Assembly: GCA_043808305.1 (NCBI GenBank)
Contig: JAZDFB010000089.1
Coordinates: forward strand, 1 to 64,000
DNA length: 64,000 bases
DNA from: JBBAAP01 sp043808305
GTDB lineage: Bacteria; Planctomycetota; MHYJ01; JACQXL01
Direction: 5' to 3'
Position numbers and translations under genes: made by a program. Shown here piece by piece: positions 42,934-51,374 of the stretch (within the stretch, counting starts at the first letter, position 1; every line of letters starts with the position of its first letter). The notes below the pieces were generated by a model, which was given only the letters and a program-made list of their open reading frames with translations, did not search any database and was not told the origin of the DNA.

Positions 42934-43443
42934 CTAATTCATAAATAACTTTATCTTCTCCACCATAAACTGCAAGGTTTTGAGGGACTCATCCAACACA
43001 CTAGCGTTTAGTCCGCCTTGATAAATATTGATATTAAGATTCAACTGAAACTCGTTCTGGACTATTTCCCCTCCGATAGCCACGCCTTGCGTTGCGCCGA
43101 TGTTAAAAATCTTGTCCGCGTTAGCCCGGAACGATTCGATATTCTTAACCGGTATAATTTCGCTAACCTTGAACCTATGGTCATCCCACCCCTTATAGAT
43201 ACATCCAATTTTCCGACCATCACGCTCAATGTCATAATAGAACTCCAGCTCATCATTCACATCAAAATTCAACAGATTCAACCCCAAATATTCTGATAGC
43301 CGGCTTATATTGTCGGTATCCTTCATAAAGGCTTCAGCCTGAGCTACCTCATCTTCCACATCTACCCCAGATACATCACTATCTTGAGCCAGTTTAAATA
43401 TCTGCCCCCTGTTTCCATCCCAATTTCTGTCATTAAACAACAT
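42934..43443 (-). CDS. Unknown protein, first gene of the nuclease/ARH cassette
   Basis: The 169-aa product is acidic and soluble, with an alpha segment, a beta core (LEFYYDIERDGRKIGCIYKG) and a C-terminal helix (SLKTLQFMVEKIKLFMN). No family was recognised. AAAGGAGA precedes ATG 43443, and 19 bases separate it from the nuclease gene. It may be a sensor, chaperone or inhibitor for the nuclease. Confidence 0.65.
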   Translation of the reverse strand: MLFNDRNWDGNRGQIFKLAQDSDVSGVDVEDEVAQAEAFMKDTDNISRLSEYLGLNLLNFDVNDELEFYYDIERDGRKIGCIYKGWDDHRFKVSEIIPVKNIESFRANADKIFNIGATQGVAIGGEIVQNEFQLNLNINIYQGGLNASVLDESLKTLQFMVEKIKLFMN

Positions 43444-43682
43444 ATAAAATCTCCTTTCTTGGTTAAATATGCTCTATATTGAGTTTCGAGTTGGGATTAT
43501 ACCCAAATATCAACATAACGCGTTTCTAAACCTTATTAGGCCCTCCTATATATATAGCACGAAAAAATCGTGCCAAAACAATAGAAGAAAGATAGCTTTG
43601 GTCTAATTCCTCATTATATTAGTTTCCAGGCAGAGGGGGGGTGGGTAGGGTGGTAGATACCGGCTACCTTGGTCGCCGATAT

Positions 43683-43968
43683 GGACTGCAACATAGGTGC
43701 TTGCCCATGGTTTATGAGATACTTACGGCCTGTAACATAAGCCATTAATCCCCGCAACATAAGCCCTTAACCCCTGCAACATAAGTCCTTAACCCCTGCA
43801 ACATAAGCCATTGACCCCTGCAACATAAGCCCTTAGCCTCCGCAACATAAATCTTTAGCCCCCACAACATAAGTCTTTAGCCCCCGCAACATAAGCCCTT
43901 AACCCCTGCAACATAAGTCCTTAACCCCTGCAACATAAGCCCTTAGCCCCCGCAACATAAGCCCTTAG
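43683..43968. repeat. 22-bp tandem repeat array 2 (13 units)
   Basis: Units of exactly 22 bp run in fixed phase; the core is CCCCTGCAACATAAG followed by a CCTTAA-like end. Eleven are well conserved (43727-43968) and two decayed units precede them in phase. It lies upstream of the nuclease cassette in a 1204-base gap (43444-44647) that holds no convincing gene; 43444-43682 shows only A/T-rich sequence and a G-run. Confidence 0.93.
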
Positions 43969-44163
43969 CCCCTGTTTTATAGAAGTCTGGGAGTTACCCT
44001 GAAGTTTTGAAATATGGTTATTGGTCCGATGACACACAACCTTCGGCGGTAACCCGCTAATTTAGCCCATTCCAAGGCATTGTTTCCGGTAAATATGCTC
44101 TCTTATAACCCAAAAACGAATTAAACGCACTTTCAGGCAGGGGGGTAGGTACCCTACCCCATG

Positions 44164-44339
44164 CCACCCTGTATATACGGTGATACCTCTCTGCATACAC
44201 GGGAATACCTCTCCTGATACACGGGCATGCCTTTCCTGATACACGGTAATGCCTTTCCTGATACACGGGCATGCCTCTCCTGATACACGGGCATGCCTCT
44301 CTGCATACACGGTAATGCCTCTCTGCATACACGAAGATG
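44164..44339. repeat. 22-bp tandem repeat array 3 (8 units)
   Basis: Eight units of 22 bp start at 44164; the core is CCTCTCCTGATACACGGGCATG cut as CCTCTCCTGATACA plus CGGGCATG. Sequence differs from array 2, only 195 bases away, but the period is the same. Two overlapping open frames here are caused by the repetition. Bases 44340-44552 hold nothing recognised. Confidence 0.92.
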
Positions 44340-44552
44340 GTAGTCTGTAAAGTAAAAATCAAAAACAGCCGTAATGAATCTGTTGGTTTTAGCGGTTAAC
44401 GGCTTGTAACCGGCATAAAATCTGCATTTTTAGGCCGGGAAAGGGCGCTTCCATCCCTAACTTGAGGCTGTAGGCTCTAAACTTTGCCACTTTGCCGAAG
44501 AATAATCCCCCGCCGATATAATTTTGCACACCCAACATTGCTTTAGAATTTC

Positions 44553-44580
44553 TTGACTTTCGGGCGGGGGTTCGTATTAT
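44553..44580 (+). promoter_or_regulatory. Promoter of the cysteine desulfurase/DsrC cluster
   Basis: TTGACT (44553-44558), a 16-base spacer and TATTAT (44575-44580) lie about 65 bases before the start at 44648. Confidence 0.55.
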
Positions 44581-44647
44581 CGGGCTTTTGTTTGTTATGC
44601 CGGATACCGGTATCCTGTAGTTTCAATATCCGGATGAAAGTGAGTTT

Positions 44648-45856
44648 ATGAACAAACTTATCTATCTTGATAATGCGGCGACAACATTCCCCAAACCGCC
44701 TGAAATATACGAGTTCATGTTTACCTTCTACCGCGATAACGGCGTGAATCCGGGCCGAACAGGCTGTGACCTGGCTCTGGAAGCGGAAAAGGTTATCCAG
44801 GAAACCCGGCAAATGCTGACCAAATTCTTCGGGGCAAAGGGCGATTATAACCGCCTGGTATTTTCTTATAATGCCAGCGATTCACTGAATACCATCATTA
44901 ACGGCGTGACCAAAAAGGGCGACCATGTTATCTCGACCGTGATGGAACATAATTCCGTCATCCGCCCCCTGAACCACCTTAAAGCCGAAGGGAAAATAAC
45001 CGTTGATTGGGCAACGGCTGATAAAAAAGGAGTTGTGGCCCCGGATGAAATAAAAAGATTGATAGGCAAAAATACCAGGCTGGTGATTGTCAACCACGGC
45101 TCGAACGTGGTCGGAAGCGTCCAGCCGCTCAAAGAAATCGGCGCTGTCTGCCGGAGCAAAGGGGTGTTATTTGCGGTTGATGCCGCCCAAACAGCCGGAA
45201 TGGTCCCGATAAATATGGACCAGATGAACATAGACCTGCTGGCTTTTACCGGTCATAAATCTCTTTTCGGCCCGATGGGCATCGGCGGCATGTTCGCCCG
45301 CGAAGGCATTGATGTAAAACCGCTGCGCGTTGGCGGCACCGGCGTCCACTCGGCTAATCCATATCATCTGGAGGAATATCCCTGGCGCCTTGAATGCGGC
45401 ACGCCCAATCTGGTCGGCATTGCGGGTTTGCACGCGGGCCAGAAATGGATAGCCAAACAAGGATTGGATAATATCAGGAAACACGAGATGCACTTAGCCC
45501 AAAAATTGGCTGACGGCATCCGCGAGATAAAAGGCGTGGTTGTTTATTGCCCGAAAAACTTGGAGAATCGTTTGCCGGTAATTTCTTTTAACGTTGACGG
45601 ATTTGAATCGGCTGATGTGGGAACACAGCTTGATGTCGATTATAATATCGTTACCCGCACCGGCCTCCATTGCGCGCCCAAGGTTCACGAGCATTTCGGC
45701 ACTATCAAAGCCGGCACGGTAAGGTTTTCCATCGGGCCCTTAAATAACGATACAGATATTGATACGGCCATAAACGCCGTAAAGGAAATAGCGAAAAGCG
45801 GTATCGAAAGAGCAGACAAGAACAAACTGGTCTACGAACCCTGCCTTGAGGCTTAG
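44648..45856 (+). CDS. Cysteine desulfurase-like aminotransferase class V
   Basis: The 402-aa PLP enzyme opens with YLDNAATTFPKPPEIYE. The PLP lysine is K204 in AFTGHKSLFGPMG, and TRTGLHCAP near residue 340 carries the candidate persulfide cysteine. This matches the cysteine desulfurase family (SufS/CsdA-related). It would mobilise sulfur from cysteine. The next gene encodes DsrC, so the persulfide may be handed to DsrC. Confidence 0.9.
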   Translation: MNKLIYLDNAATTFPKPPEIYEFMFTFYRDNGVNPGRTGCDLALEAEKVIQETRQMLTKFFGAKGDYNRLVFSYNASDSLNTIINGVTKKGDHVISTVMEHNSVIRPLNHLKAEGKITVDWATADKKGVVAPDEIKRLIGKNTRLVIVNHGSNVVGSVQPLKEIGAVCRSKGVLFAVDAAQTAGMVPINMDQMNIDLLAFTGHKSLFGPMGIGGMFAREGIDVKPLRVGGTGVHSANPYHLEEYPWRLECGTPNLVGIAGLHAGQKWIAKQGLDNIRKHEMHLAQKLADGIREIKGVVVYCPKNLENRLPVISFNVDGFESADVGTQLDVDYNIVTRTGLHCAPKVHEHFGTIKAGTVRFSIGPLNNDTDIDTAINAVKEIAKSGIERADKNKLVYEPCLEA

Positions 45857-45879
45857 CCCGGGATGAGGAGAAGTTAATT

Positions 45880-46197
45880 ATGCTGATTAAATTGCCCAGT
45901 GGCAAAGAGATTGAAGTTGACCAGGAAGGTTTCATGACCGATCCCAAGCTCTGGGACGAAGTGATTGCGGAAAACTTCGCCAAGCTCGAGGGCATTGAAA
46001 AGCTAACCGATGAGCATTGGGCAGTTATCCGCTACATCCGGACTTATTATCTGGAGCACGATTTGGCGCCGATGGTCCGGAATATCTGCAAGACCACCAG
46101 CCTGCCGTTGAAGAAGATATACGAAATATTCCCGGCCGGCCCGGCTAAGGGCGCCTGCAAGTGGGCCGGACTGCCCAAGCCTGACGGCTGCGTGTAA
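45880..46197 (+). CDS. dsrC: DsrC/TusE-family sulfur carrier
   Basis: The 105-aa protein ends GACKWAGLPKPDGCV, with C93 and the penultimate C104 separated by ten residues, the full DsrC pair. TusE proteins keep only the last. The rest (EGFMTDPKLWDEVIAENFAK, RTYYLEHDLAPMVRNICK) fits the family. DsrC carries trisulfide sulfur between enzymes and the DsrMK membrane complex, whose likely parts follow immediately. dsrAB is not in the window. Confidence 0.94.
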   Translation: MLIKLPSGKEIEVDQEGFMTDPKLWDEVIAENFAKLEGIEKLTDEHWAVIRYIRTYYLEHDLAPMVRNICKTTSLPLKKIYEIFPAGPAKGACKWAGLPKPDGCV

Positions 46198-46201
46198 TAT
46201 T

Positions 46202-46870
46202 ATGCATCCAATCCTTTATGTAACATCCGGTGCGGCAATCATCTGTATTATTTCGCTGGCCGCGATGCTTATCGACGCATTCCGCAAATACCGGACTGAC
46301 CTGTCCGAACCCAGGGGCAGTAAAACCGGCGGGATTATCTATGCCTTTACGGCCGGGATGCTGCCCGGTTCCAAGGAAAGCATCTCCCATCACATCATCA
46401 CCTATTTGGCCGGAATTATCCTGCACATCGGCGTATTCTCGGCGTTTTTATACAGCGCGGCTTATCCGCTGGTAACCAACCTGCTCTTCGGCAAAATTGC
46501 CAATTATTACGAAACCGGAATAACCATTTTCTACGTCAACTATTTTACGCCGGCAATGCTGGTGCTAATACCGACCGGCCTGGCCTGCGGGCTGGGACTG
46601 CTGGTAAAAAGAATAGCCTCGCCGCGGATGAGGTATATCAGCTCGCTTGACGACTACTTTTCCAATATCCTGGTAAACCTGTTCCTGGCATCAGCCGTGT
46701 ATTCCGTTTTACAGCCCGGCTCTTACATAATGTATTATATCGAGACGGCAGTGCTGTTGTATATCCCGCTGGGCAAACTGAAGCACTGCGCCTTCTTCTC
46801 CGCCACGCGGATAATGTTCGGGATATTTTACGGTCACCGGGGCATATTGCCAAAAGCTAACAATAGCTAA
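46202..46870 (+). CDS. Membrane cytochrome b-like subunit, DsrM/TmcC-like
   Basis: The 222-aa protein has five or six membrane helices. Histidines in SHHIITYLAGIILHIG and in KLKHCAFFSATRIMFGIFYGH are placed as in NarI/DsrM b-type haem subunits. It would pass electrons between the quinone pool and the Fe-S subunit encoded two bases downstream of its stop. Start and stop are tightly packed (four bases after dsrC). Confidence 0.82.
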   Translation: MHPILYVTSGAAIICIISLAAMLIDAFRKYRTDLSEPRGSKTGGIIYAFTAGMLPGSKESISHHIITYLAGIILHIGVFSAFLYSAAYPLVTNLLFGKIANYYETGITIFYVNYFTPAMLVLIPTGLACGLGLLVKRIASPRMRYISSLDDYFSNILVNLFLASAVYSVLQPGSYIMYYIETAVLLYIPLGKLKHCAFFSATRIMFGIFYGHRGILPKANNS

Positions 46871-46872
46871 CT

Positions 46873-48174
46873 ATGGAAGAAAAGATTATTGACTTCAAGA
46901 AAGCCCTGGCCAAGCTGGACGCCCTGCTGGACGGCAAGATGAGCGTTTATATGAATGCCTGCGTCCATTGCGGGCTGTGCGCCGATACCTGCCATTATTC
47001 GCTGGCTAACCCGGACGACCCGGCTATGCTGCCGGCCGCAAAGATAGAACAAATCACCTCCATCTACCGGCGCTACCATACCCTGCTGGGCCGGATGATT
47101 CCTAAATGGACCGGCGCCCGGGAGCTGGACCAAGAGCGTGTGGAAAAACTCATTGACGCGGTCTTCGGCCGTTGCACTATGTGCGGCCGGTGCGGGTTGA
47201 ACTGCTCTATCGGGCTTCACGCCGGACAGATTATCCGGGCGGCCCGGACAATCCTGGCCGAGGTCGGTTTGGTGCCGAAATCGCTCCAGTCAACAGTGGA
47301 TACGGCCGTCAGGACAGGCAATAATATGGCCATCAGCGAAAAGGATTTCGTGGAAACTATAGAATGGCTTCAGGACGACCTGCGCCTGGAGACCGGCGTT
47401 AAGGCAATAACCATCCCGCTGGATAAATCCGGCGTTAATATCCTTTATACCCTTAATCCGCGCGAGCCGAAATTCTTTCCTCTTTCCATTACCGCGGCGG
47501 CCAAGGTGTTTTATGCGGCTGGCGAGAACTGGACGCTCAGCCGTAAGAATTTTGACGTTACCAATTACGCCATATTTTCCGGCAACGACGCTGAGGCGCG
47601 CGAGATTTCATCACGCCTTATCAAGGAAGCAAAAAATCTCGGCGCTAATAAACTGGCATTAGCCGAATGCGGGCACGGCTTCCGTTCCACGCGATGGGAA
47701 TTGGCTAACTGGAGCAACCAAAAACTGGGCGTGGATGTCCAGAGTGTACTGGAGATTTTCGCCGCTTATATCAAAGAAGGCCGGCTCAAGCTTGACCCCT
47801 CAAAGAATTCCAAACGCGTAACACTCCACGACCCCTGCAACCTGGTCCGCAACGGCGGCGTGATTGAAGAACAACGCTACATCCTTAAACACGCGGTTCA
47901 GGATTTCGTGGAGATGATTCCTAATCGCAAACAAAACTTCTGCTGCGGCGGAGGCGGCGGGATGCTGGCAATGGGCGAATATAAAGAACGGCGCATCAAG
48001 GCCGGTAAAATCAAGGCAGACCAGATACGCGCTACCGGCGCCAAAGTCGTAGCCACACCCTGCCATAACTGCATAGACCAGCTGATGGAGCTCAATGACC
48101 ACTATAAACTCGGCGTGGAAATAAAAACCGTCTCCGAAATCCTGGCCGAAGCGGTAATCCTGAATAAACCTTGA
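46873..48174 (+). CDS. Fe-S heterodisulfide-reductase-like subunit, DsrK/TmcB-like
   Basis: The 433-aa protein has two [4Fe-4S] motifs, C30-x2-C33-x2-C36-x3-C40 and CTMCGRCGLNC near 97-108. A C-terminal CCG domain has DPCNLVRNGG, NFCCGGGGGML near 355 and TPCHNCID near 397. In DsrK this centre reduces the DsrC trisulfide or disulfide. With DsrC and a DsrM-like gene it forms a minimal DsrMK-DsrC module. Confidence 0.9.
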   Translation: MEEKIIDFKKALAKLDALLDGKMSVYMNACVHCGLCADTCHYSLANPDDPAMLPAAKIEQITSIYRRYHTLLGRMIPKWTGARELDQERVEKLIDAVFGRCTMCGRCGLNCSIGLHAGQIIRAARTILAEVGLVPKSLQSTVDTAVRTGNNMAISEKDFVETIEWLQDDLRLETGVKAITIPLDKSGVNILYTLNPREPKFFPLSITAAAKVFYAAGENWTLSRKNFDVTNYAIFSGNDAEAREISSRLIKEAKNLGANKLALAECGHGFRSTRWELANWSNQKLGVDVQSVLEIFAAYIKEGRLKLDPSKNSKRVTLHDPCNLVRNGGVIEEQRYILKHAVQDFVEMIPNRKQNFCCGGGGGMLAMGEYKERRIKAGKIKADQIRATGAKVVATPCHNCIDQLMELNDHYKLGVEIKTVSEILAEAVILNKP

Positions 48175-48220
48175 CGCCGGTATCCGCATACTAAAAGGGA
48201 TGAGACATCTAACATTTGGC

Positions 48221-48248
48221 TTGACATCATTGTTTTATCTGTTATTGT
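48221..48248 (+). promoter_or_regulatory. Promoter of the DUF4160/DUF2442 pair
   Basis: TTGACA (48221-48226), a 16-base spacer and TATTGT (48243-48248). The ATG at 48256 is only seven bases beyond the -10 box, so the message should be leaderless. Confidence 0.65.
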
Positions 48249-48255
48249 TATAACT

Positions 48256-48516
48256 ATGCCTGAAATCTGTAGGTTTTTAGGGATTATTATTGCGATATTT
48301 TATGATGACCATAATCCGCCGCATTTCCATGCGCGCTATGGCGAGCATAAAGCGGTGATTAAACTTGACGACCTAACGATTTTGGAAGGCGTTTTACCGC
48401 CACGGGTTTTGGGGCTGGTGATAGAATGGGCGTCTTTGCATAAAGAGGAGCTGGCTAACGATTGGAATATGGCCCGGGATGGGAAACCGTTGTTGCCGAT
48501 AAAACCATTGGAATAG
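48256..48516 (+). CDS. DUF4160 protein
   Basis: The 86-aa protein has the family signature FYDDHNPPHFHARYGEHKAVI and ends near LLPIKPLE. DUF4160 genes usually sit before DUF2442 genes, as here, and the pair has a toxin-antitoxin-like layout without proven activity. It has no ribosome site; a promoter places the start at the very 5' end of the message. Confidence 0.9.
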   Translation: MPEICRFLGIIIAIFYDDHNPPHFHARYGEHKAVIKLDDLTILEGVLPPRVLGLVIEWASLHKEELANDWNMARDGKPLLPIKPLE

Positions 48517-48527
48517 GAAATAAATAT

Positions 48528-48812
48528 ATGTATGATGTCAAAAATGTCAGGTATTTAAACGGCTATAAACTTGAACTGACCTTTGAGGATGATGCAAAGG
48601 GAATTATTGATTTTCATAATCATATCAAAAGAGGCGGCATATTTGCCCGTCTGGCTGACCAGTCGTATTTCAGGCAGGTTTATGTGAATAATGACCTGGG
48701 CACATTATGCTGGCCTAACGGAGAGGATATTGCGCCTGAAACACTCTACAACCTTGCCACCGGAAAAACACTTCCGAAATGGATGAAAGAGGAAGTTACT
48801 GTAATTAAGTAA
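48528..48812 (+). CDS. DUF2442 protein
   Basis: From ATG 48528 the 94-aa protein starts MYDVKNVRYLNGYKLELTFE and has the family motif LGTLCWPNGEDIAPETLY. The in-frame upstream extension would overlap DUF4160 and is discarded. It lies 11 bases after DUF4160 and probably partners it; the family is thought to bind DNA or the partner. Confidence 0.88.
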   Translation: MYDVKNVRYLNGYKLELTFEDDAKGIIDFHNHIKRGGIFARLADQSYFRQVYVNNDLGTLCWPNGEDIAPETLYNLATGKTLPKWMKEEVTVIK

Positions 48813-48875
48813 AATATCCCCGGAATTAGAAAACTGATTTATCCGATTAATCCGTTAAATCCGCTTACTAAAGGT

Positions 48876-50540
48876 ATGAAACATTTTTATTCTCCTGCTG
48901 ACATTCCAACGCCGACCCGCCCGGATGAACCGTTCGGACAGGTGGCGGAAACGCCCGGTGAATACCCGTTCACCCGTGGCATCCATCCGACTATGTACCA
49001 GGGCCGGCTCTGGACTATGCGCCAGTATGCCGGGTTCGGCACGGCCGAGGAAACTAATAAGCGCTATAAGTTCCTGCTCCAACGCGGACAGATAGGGCTG
49101 AGCATCGCCTTTGACCTGCCTACCCAGATGGGCTACGACTCGGACGACCCGATGAGCAATGGCGAGGTGGGCAAGACCGGCGTGGCGATTTCTACGCTGG
49201 CAGATATGGCCACGCTATTTGACGGCATCCCGCTGGACAAGGTCAGCGTCTCTATGACCATCAACGCCACGGCGCCGGTTCTGCTGGCTATGTATATCTG
49301 CCTGGCACAGAAACAGGGCATCGCGCTGGACGCCTTGAACGGCACCGTCCAGAACGATATTCTCAAGGAATACATCGCCCGGGGCGCGTATATCTTCCCG
49401 CCCCAGCCGTCCATGCGCCTGAGCATAGACCTGATAGAATATTGCCTCAAGAATATCCCTAAATGGAATTACATCAGCGTCAGCGGTTATCATATCAGGG
49501 AAGCCGGTTCTACCGCGGCGCAGGAGGTAGGGTTCACGCTGGCCGACGGGATTGCTTATGTGCAGGCGGCGCTGGAACGAGGGCTGGATATCCAGGAAAT
49601 CGGACGGCGGGTGTCGTTCTTCTTCAATGCCCATAACGACCTGCTGGAAGAAGTGGCCAAATACCGGGCGGCCCGGCGGCTCTGGGCTAAAATTATGGTT
49701 CGGCTGTTCGAACGTAGTGAGTTACAGCCGACCATACCTGGCAGTAATTCGCTCCGCTCAAACTGCCAGAGTATGAAAGAACGGCTCAACTGCATCGACC
49801 CGCGGGCGATGATGCTCCGGTTCCATACCCAGACAGCCGGTTGCACCCTGACTGCCCAACAGCCGGAGAATAATATAGTTCGCGTATCGTTGCAGGCCAT
49901 GGCCGCGGTGCTGGGCGGAACGCAGAGCTTGCATACCAATTCCTTTGACGAGGCACTGTCACTGCCCACCGAGCATGCCGCAATGACGGCACTGCGCACA
50001 CAGCAACTGCTGGCCTATGAATCAGGCATGCCGGCTGTGGCTGACCCGCTGGGCGGTTCGTATTATATTGAACATCTGACCGGACAGATAGAAAAACAGG
50101 CTCAGGATTATATCAATCATATAGATAAACTGGGCGGCGCGGCTAAGGCTATTGAGCAGGGCTACCAGACCCGTGAGATTTCCAACAGCGCCTACGAATA
50201 CCAGAAATCCATAGAAGAACAACAGCGTGTGATTGTCGGCGTGAACAGGTACCAAGACGAGTTGAGCGGCCGGGACCAGCCGGTCAAGGTTAAATACCTT
50301 AAGGTTTCTCCGACCACCCAGAAAAAACAGGTAAATAACATTGCCGGGTATAAGAAAAAAAGGGATAATGCCCGGGTGACTGCGGCCTGCCGAAAACTGG
50401 AAGCCGCCGCCCGGCAGACTAAAGATAACCTGATGCCGTTAATTATTGATTGCATCAAAGCCGATGCAACATTGGGCGAGATATGCACGGTCTTACGAAA
50501 AGTATTCGGGGAATATCGGTCACAAGCAACCAGGTTGTAG
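48876..50540 (+). CDS. Methylmalonyl-CoA mutase, catalytic (N-terminal) subunit, with an inserted palindromic element
   Basis: The 554-aa protein is the substrate-binding TIM-barrel subunit of acyl-CoA mutases (TRGIHPTMYQGRLWTMRQYAG, FDLPTQMGYDSDDP, SVSGYHIREAGSTAAQE, RFHTQTAGCTLT). The B12-binding subunit is encoded elsewhere. Residues 274-300 (about VRLFERSELQ to QSM) are extra compared with the family, which runs from AARRLWAKIM straight to a short turn and then DPRAMMLRFH. The same sequence occurs in the CCA-adding enzyme at 56520-56594. An epimerase gene follows, completing methylmalonyl-CoA handling. Confidence 0.93.
   Translation: MKHFYSPADIPTPTRPDEPFGQVAETPGEYPFTRGIHPTMYQGRLWTMRQYAGFGTAEETNKRYKFLLQRGQIGLSIAFDLPTQMGYDSDDPMSNGEVGKTGVAISTLADMATLFDGIPLDKVSVSMTINATAPVLLAMYICLAQKQGIALDALNGTVQNDILKEYIARGAYIFPPQPSMRLSIDLIEYCLKNIPKWNYISVSGYHIREAGSTAAQEVGFTLADGIAYVQAALERGLDIQEIGRRVSFFFNAHNDLLEEVAKYRAARRLWAKIMVRLFERSELQPTIPGSNSLRSNCQSMKERLNCIDPRAMMLRFHTQTAGCTLTAQQPENNIVRVSLQAMAAVLGGTQSLHTNSFDEALSLPTEHAAMTALRTQQLLAYESGMPAVADPLGGSYYIEHLTGQIEKQAQDYINHIDKLGGAAKAIEQGYQTREISNSAYEYQKSIEEQQRVIVGVNRYQDELSGRDQPVKVKYLKVSPTTQKKQVNNIAGYKKKRDNARVTAACRKLEAAARQTKDNLMPLIIDCIKADATLGEICTVLRKVFGEYRSQATRL
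49695..49775 (+). mobile_element. In-frame palindromic element inside methylmalonyl-CoA mutase (81 bp)
   Basis: GTTCGGCTG and CAGCCGAC form one hairpin, CTGGCAG and CTGCCAG a second. The 3' 55 bases match 56520-56594 almost base for base, read in the same frame (LQPTIPGSNSL, SNCQSM). The length is a multiple of three, so the host gene stays open. Confidence 0.85.
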
Positions 50541-50549
50541 CACGTTAAT

Positions 50550-50942
50550 ATGTTACAGAAAATTGACCATATCGGCATCGCGGTAAAAGACATCAACGCG
50601 GCGCTGGTTTTTTACCAGCAGGGTTTGAATCTTAATCCGCATATAGAAGAAGTGCCGGCCATGAAGGTCCGGGTGGCAAAGCTAACGGTGGGCGAGAGCA
50701 CTCTGGAGCTTATTCAACCGCTGACCGGCGAAGAAGCCGTAACTAAATTCCTGGAGAAAAAGGGCGAAGGAATCCACCATATCTGCCTGAAGACTGATAA
50801 CGTGATGGCTTTGACTAAAGAAATGATTGATAAAGGGTATAAACCGGTTTACCCGGAACCCAAGGTTGGCGCCGGCGGGCATAAGGTAAATTTCCTCAGT
50901 CCCAGGGATACATTCGGCGTGCTGATAGAAATATTGGAGTAA
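50550..50942 (+). CDS. mce: Methylmalonyl-CoA epimerase
   Basis: The 130-aa VOC-fold protein starts MLQKIDHIGIAVKDINAALVFY and has GEGIHHICLKTDN and a terminal FGVLIEILE, giving the His/His/Glu metal ligands. It interconverts (R)- and (S)-methylmalonyl-CoA. It lies nine bases after the mutase stop, in one transcript. Confidence 0.94.
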   Translation: MLQKIDHIGIAVKDINAALVFYQQGLNLNPHIEEVPAMKVRVAKLTVGESTLELIQPLTGEEAVTKFLEKKGEGIHHICLKTDNVMALTKEMIDKGYKPVYPEPKVGAGGHKVNFLSPRDTFGVLIEILE

Positions 50943-51032
50943 AATCCTAAATCCTAATAACTCGATATCAAATAAATCTGGACAAATCAATTAAGAATAT
51001 CTAAATTCACAGATTAGTTATTGTTTAGTATT

Positions 51033-51108
51033 CGGGGCGTGGCGCAGTCTGGTTTAGCGCGCTTGCTTGGGGTGCAAGAGGTCGGTGGTTCAAATCCACT
51101 CGCCCCGA
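51033..51108 (+). tRNA. tRNA-Pro, anticodon GGG
   Basis: The 76 bases fold into a cloverleaf. The acceptor CGGGGCG pairs with CGCCCCG (51101-51107), discriminator A; D-stem GCGC/GCGC; anticodon stem CTTGC/GCAAG around TTGGGGT, with GGG at 51069-51071; T-arm GGTGG-TTCAAAT-CCACT. CCA is not encoded. Confidence 0.93.
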
Positions 51109-51113
51109 TTTGT

Positions 51114-51374
51114 TTATTTCGGTGTGGTCGGATTCTGCAATCCCTTGACTCCGTATTTTTCATAAACCGCCCGCCAAGCCCAGATTATCCGTTCGGTAAA
51201 CCCAAAGCGGTATGCAATTGTCTTAACCGTCATCCCCCGGTGTGAAGCCAAAATAGTCCGCCCCCGAATGGACGCCCGGACATCACCGCCCGGCTTTTCA
51301 TTCCTACTGATAAAACTCGTTAGTTCATCGTACTGCTCCGGGGTAAGCTTCATAAACGAGGCTTTACGCGGCAT
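51114..51374 (-). CDS. Helix-turn-helix protein, probable remnant of an IS630-type transposase
   Basis: The 86-aa frame has a helix-turn-helix (VKTIAYRFGFTERIIWAWRAVYE, about residues 50-75) followed by YGVKGLQNP, the start of IS630-family transposases. The DDE catalytic part is absent. It ends six bases from the tRNA-Pro 3' end. It may be a transposon fragment or a free-standing regulator; GGTA-rich repeats follow on its far side. Confidence 0.55.
   Translation of the reverse strand: MPRKASFMKLTPEQYDELTSFISRNEKPGGDVRASIRGRTILASHRGMTVKTIAYRFGFTERIIWAWRAVYEKYGVKGLQNPTTPK

Noticed and set aside
43683..43968. CRISPR array
   Set aside because: Units are contiguous 22-mers with no unique spacers, and no cas gene was seen in the window.
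44057..44362. Open frames of 88 and 101 codons on the minus strand over array 3
   Set aside because: A stop-free 22-bp repeat gives long open frames in several phases. The products are 22-aa repeats without a ribosome site or plausible fold.
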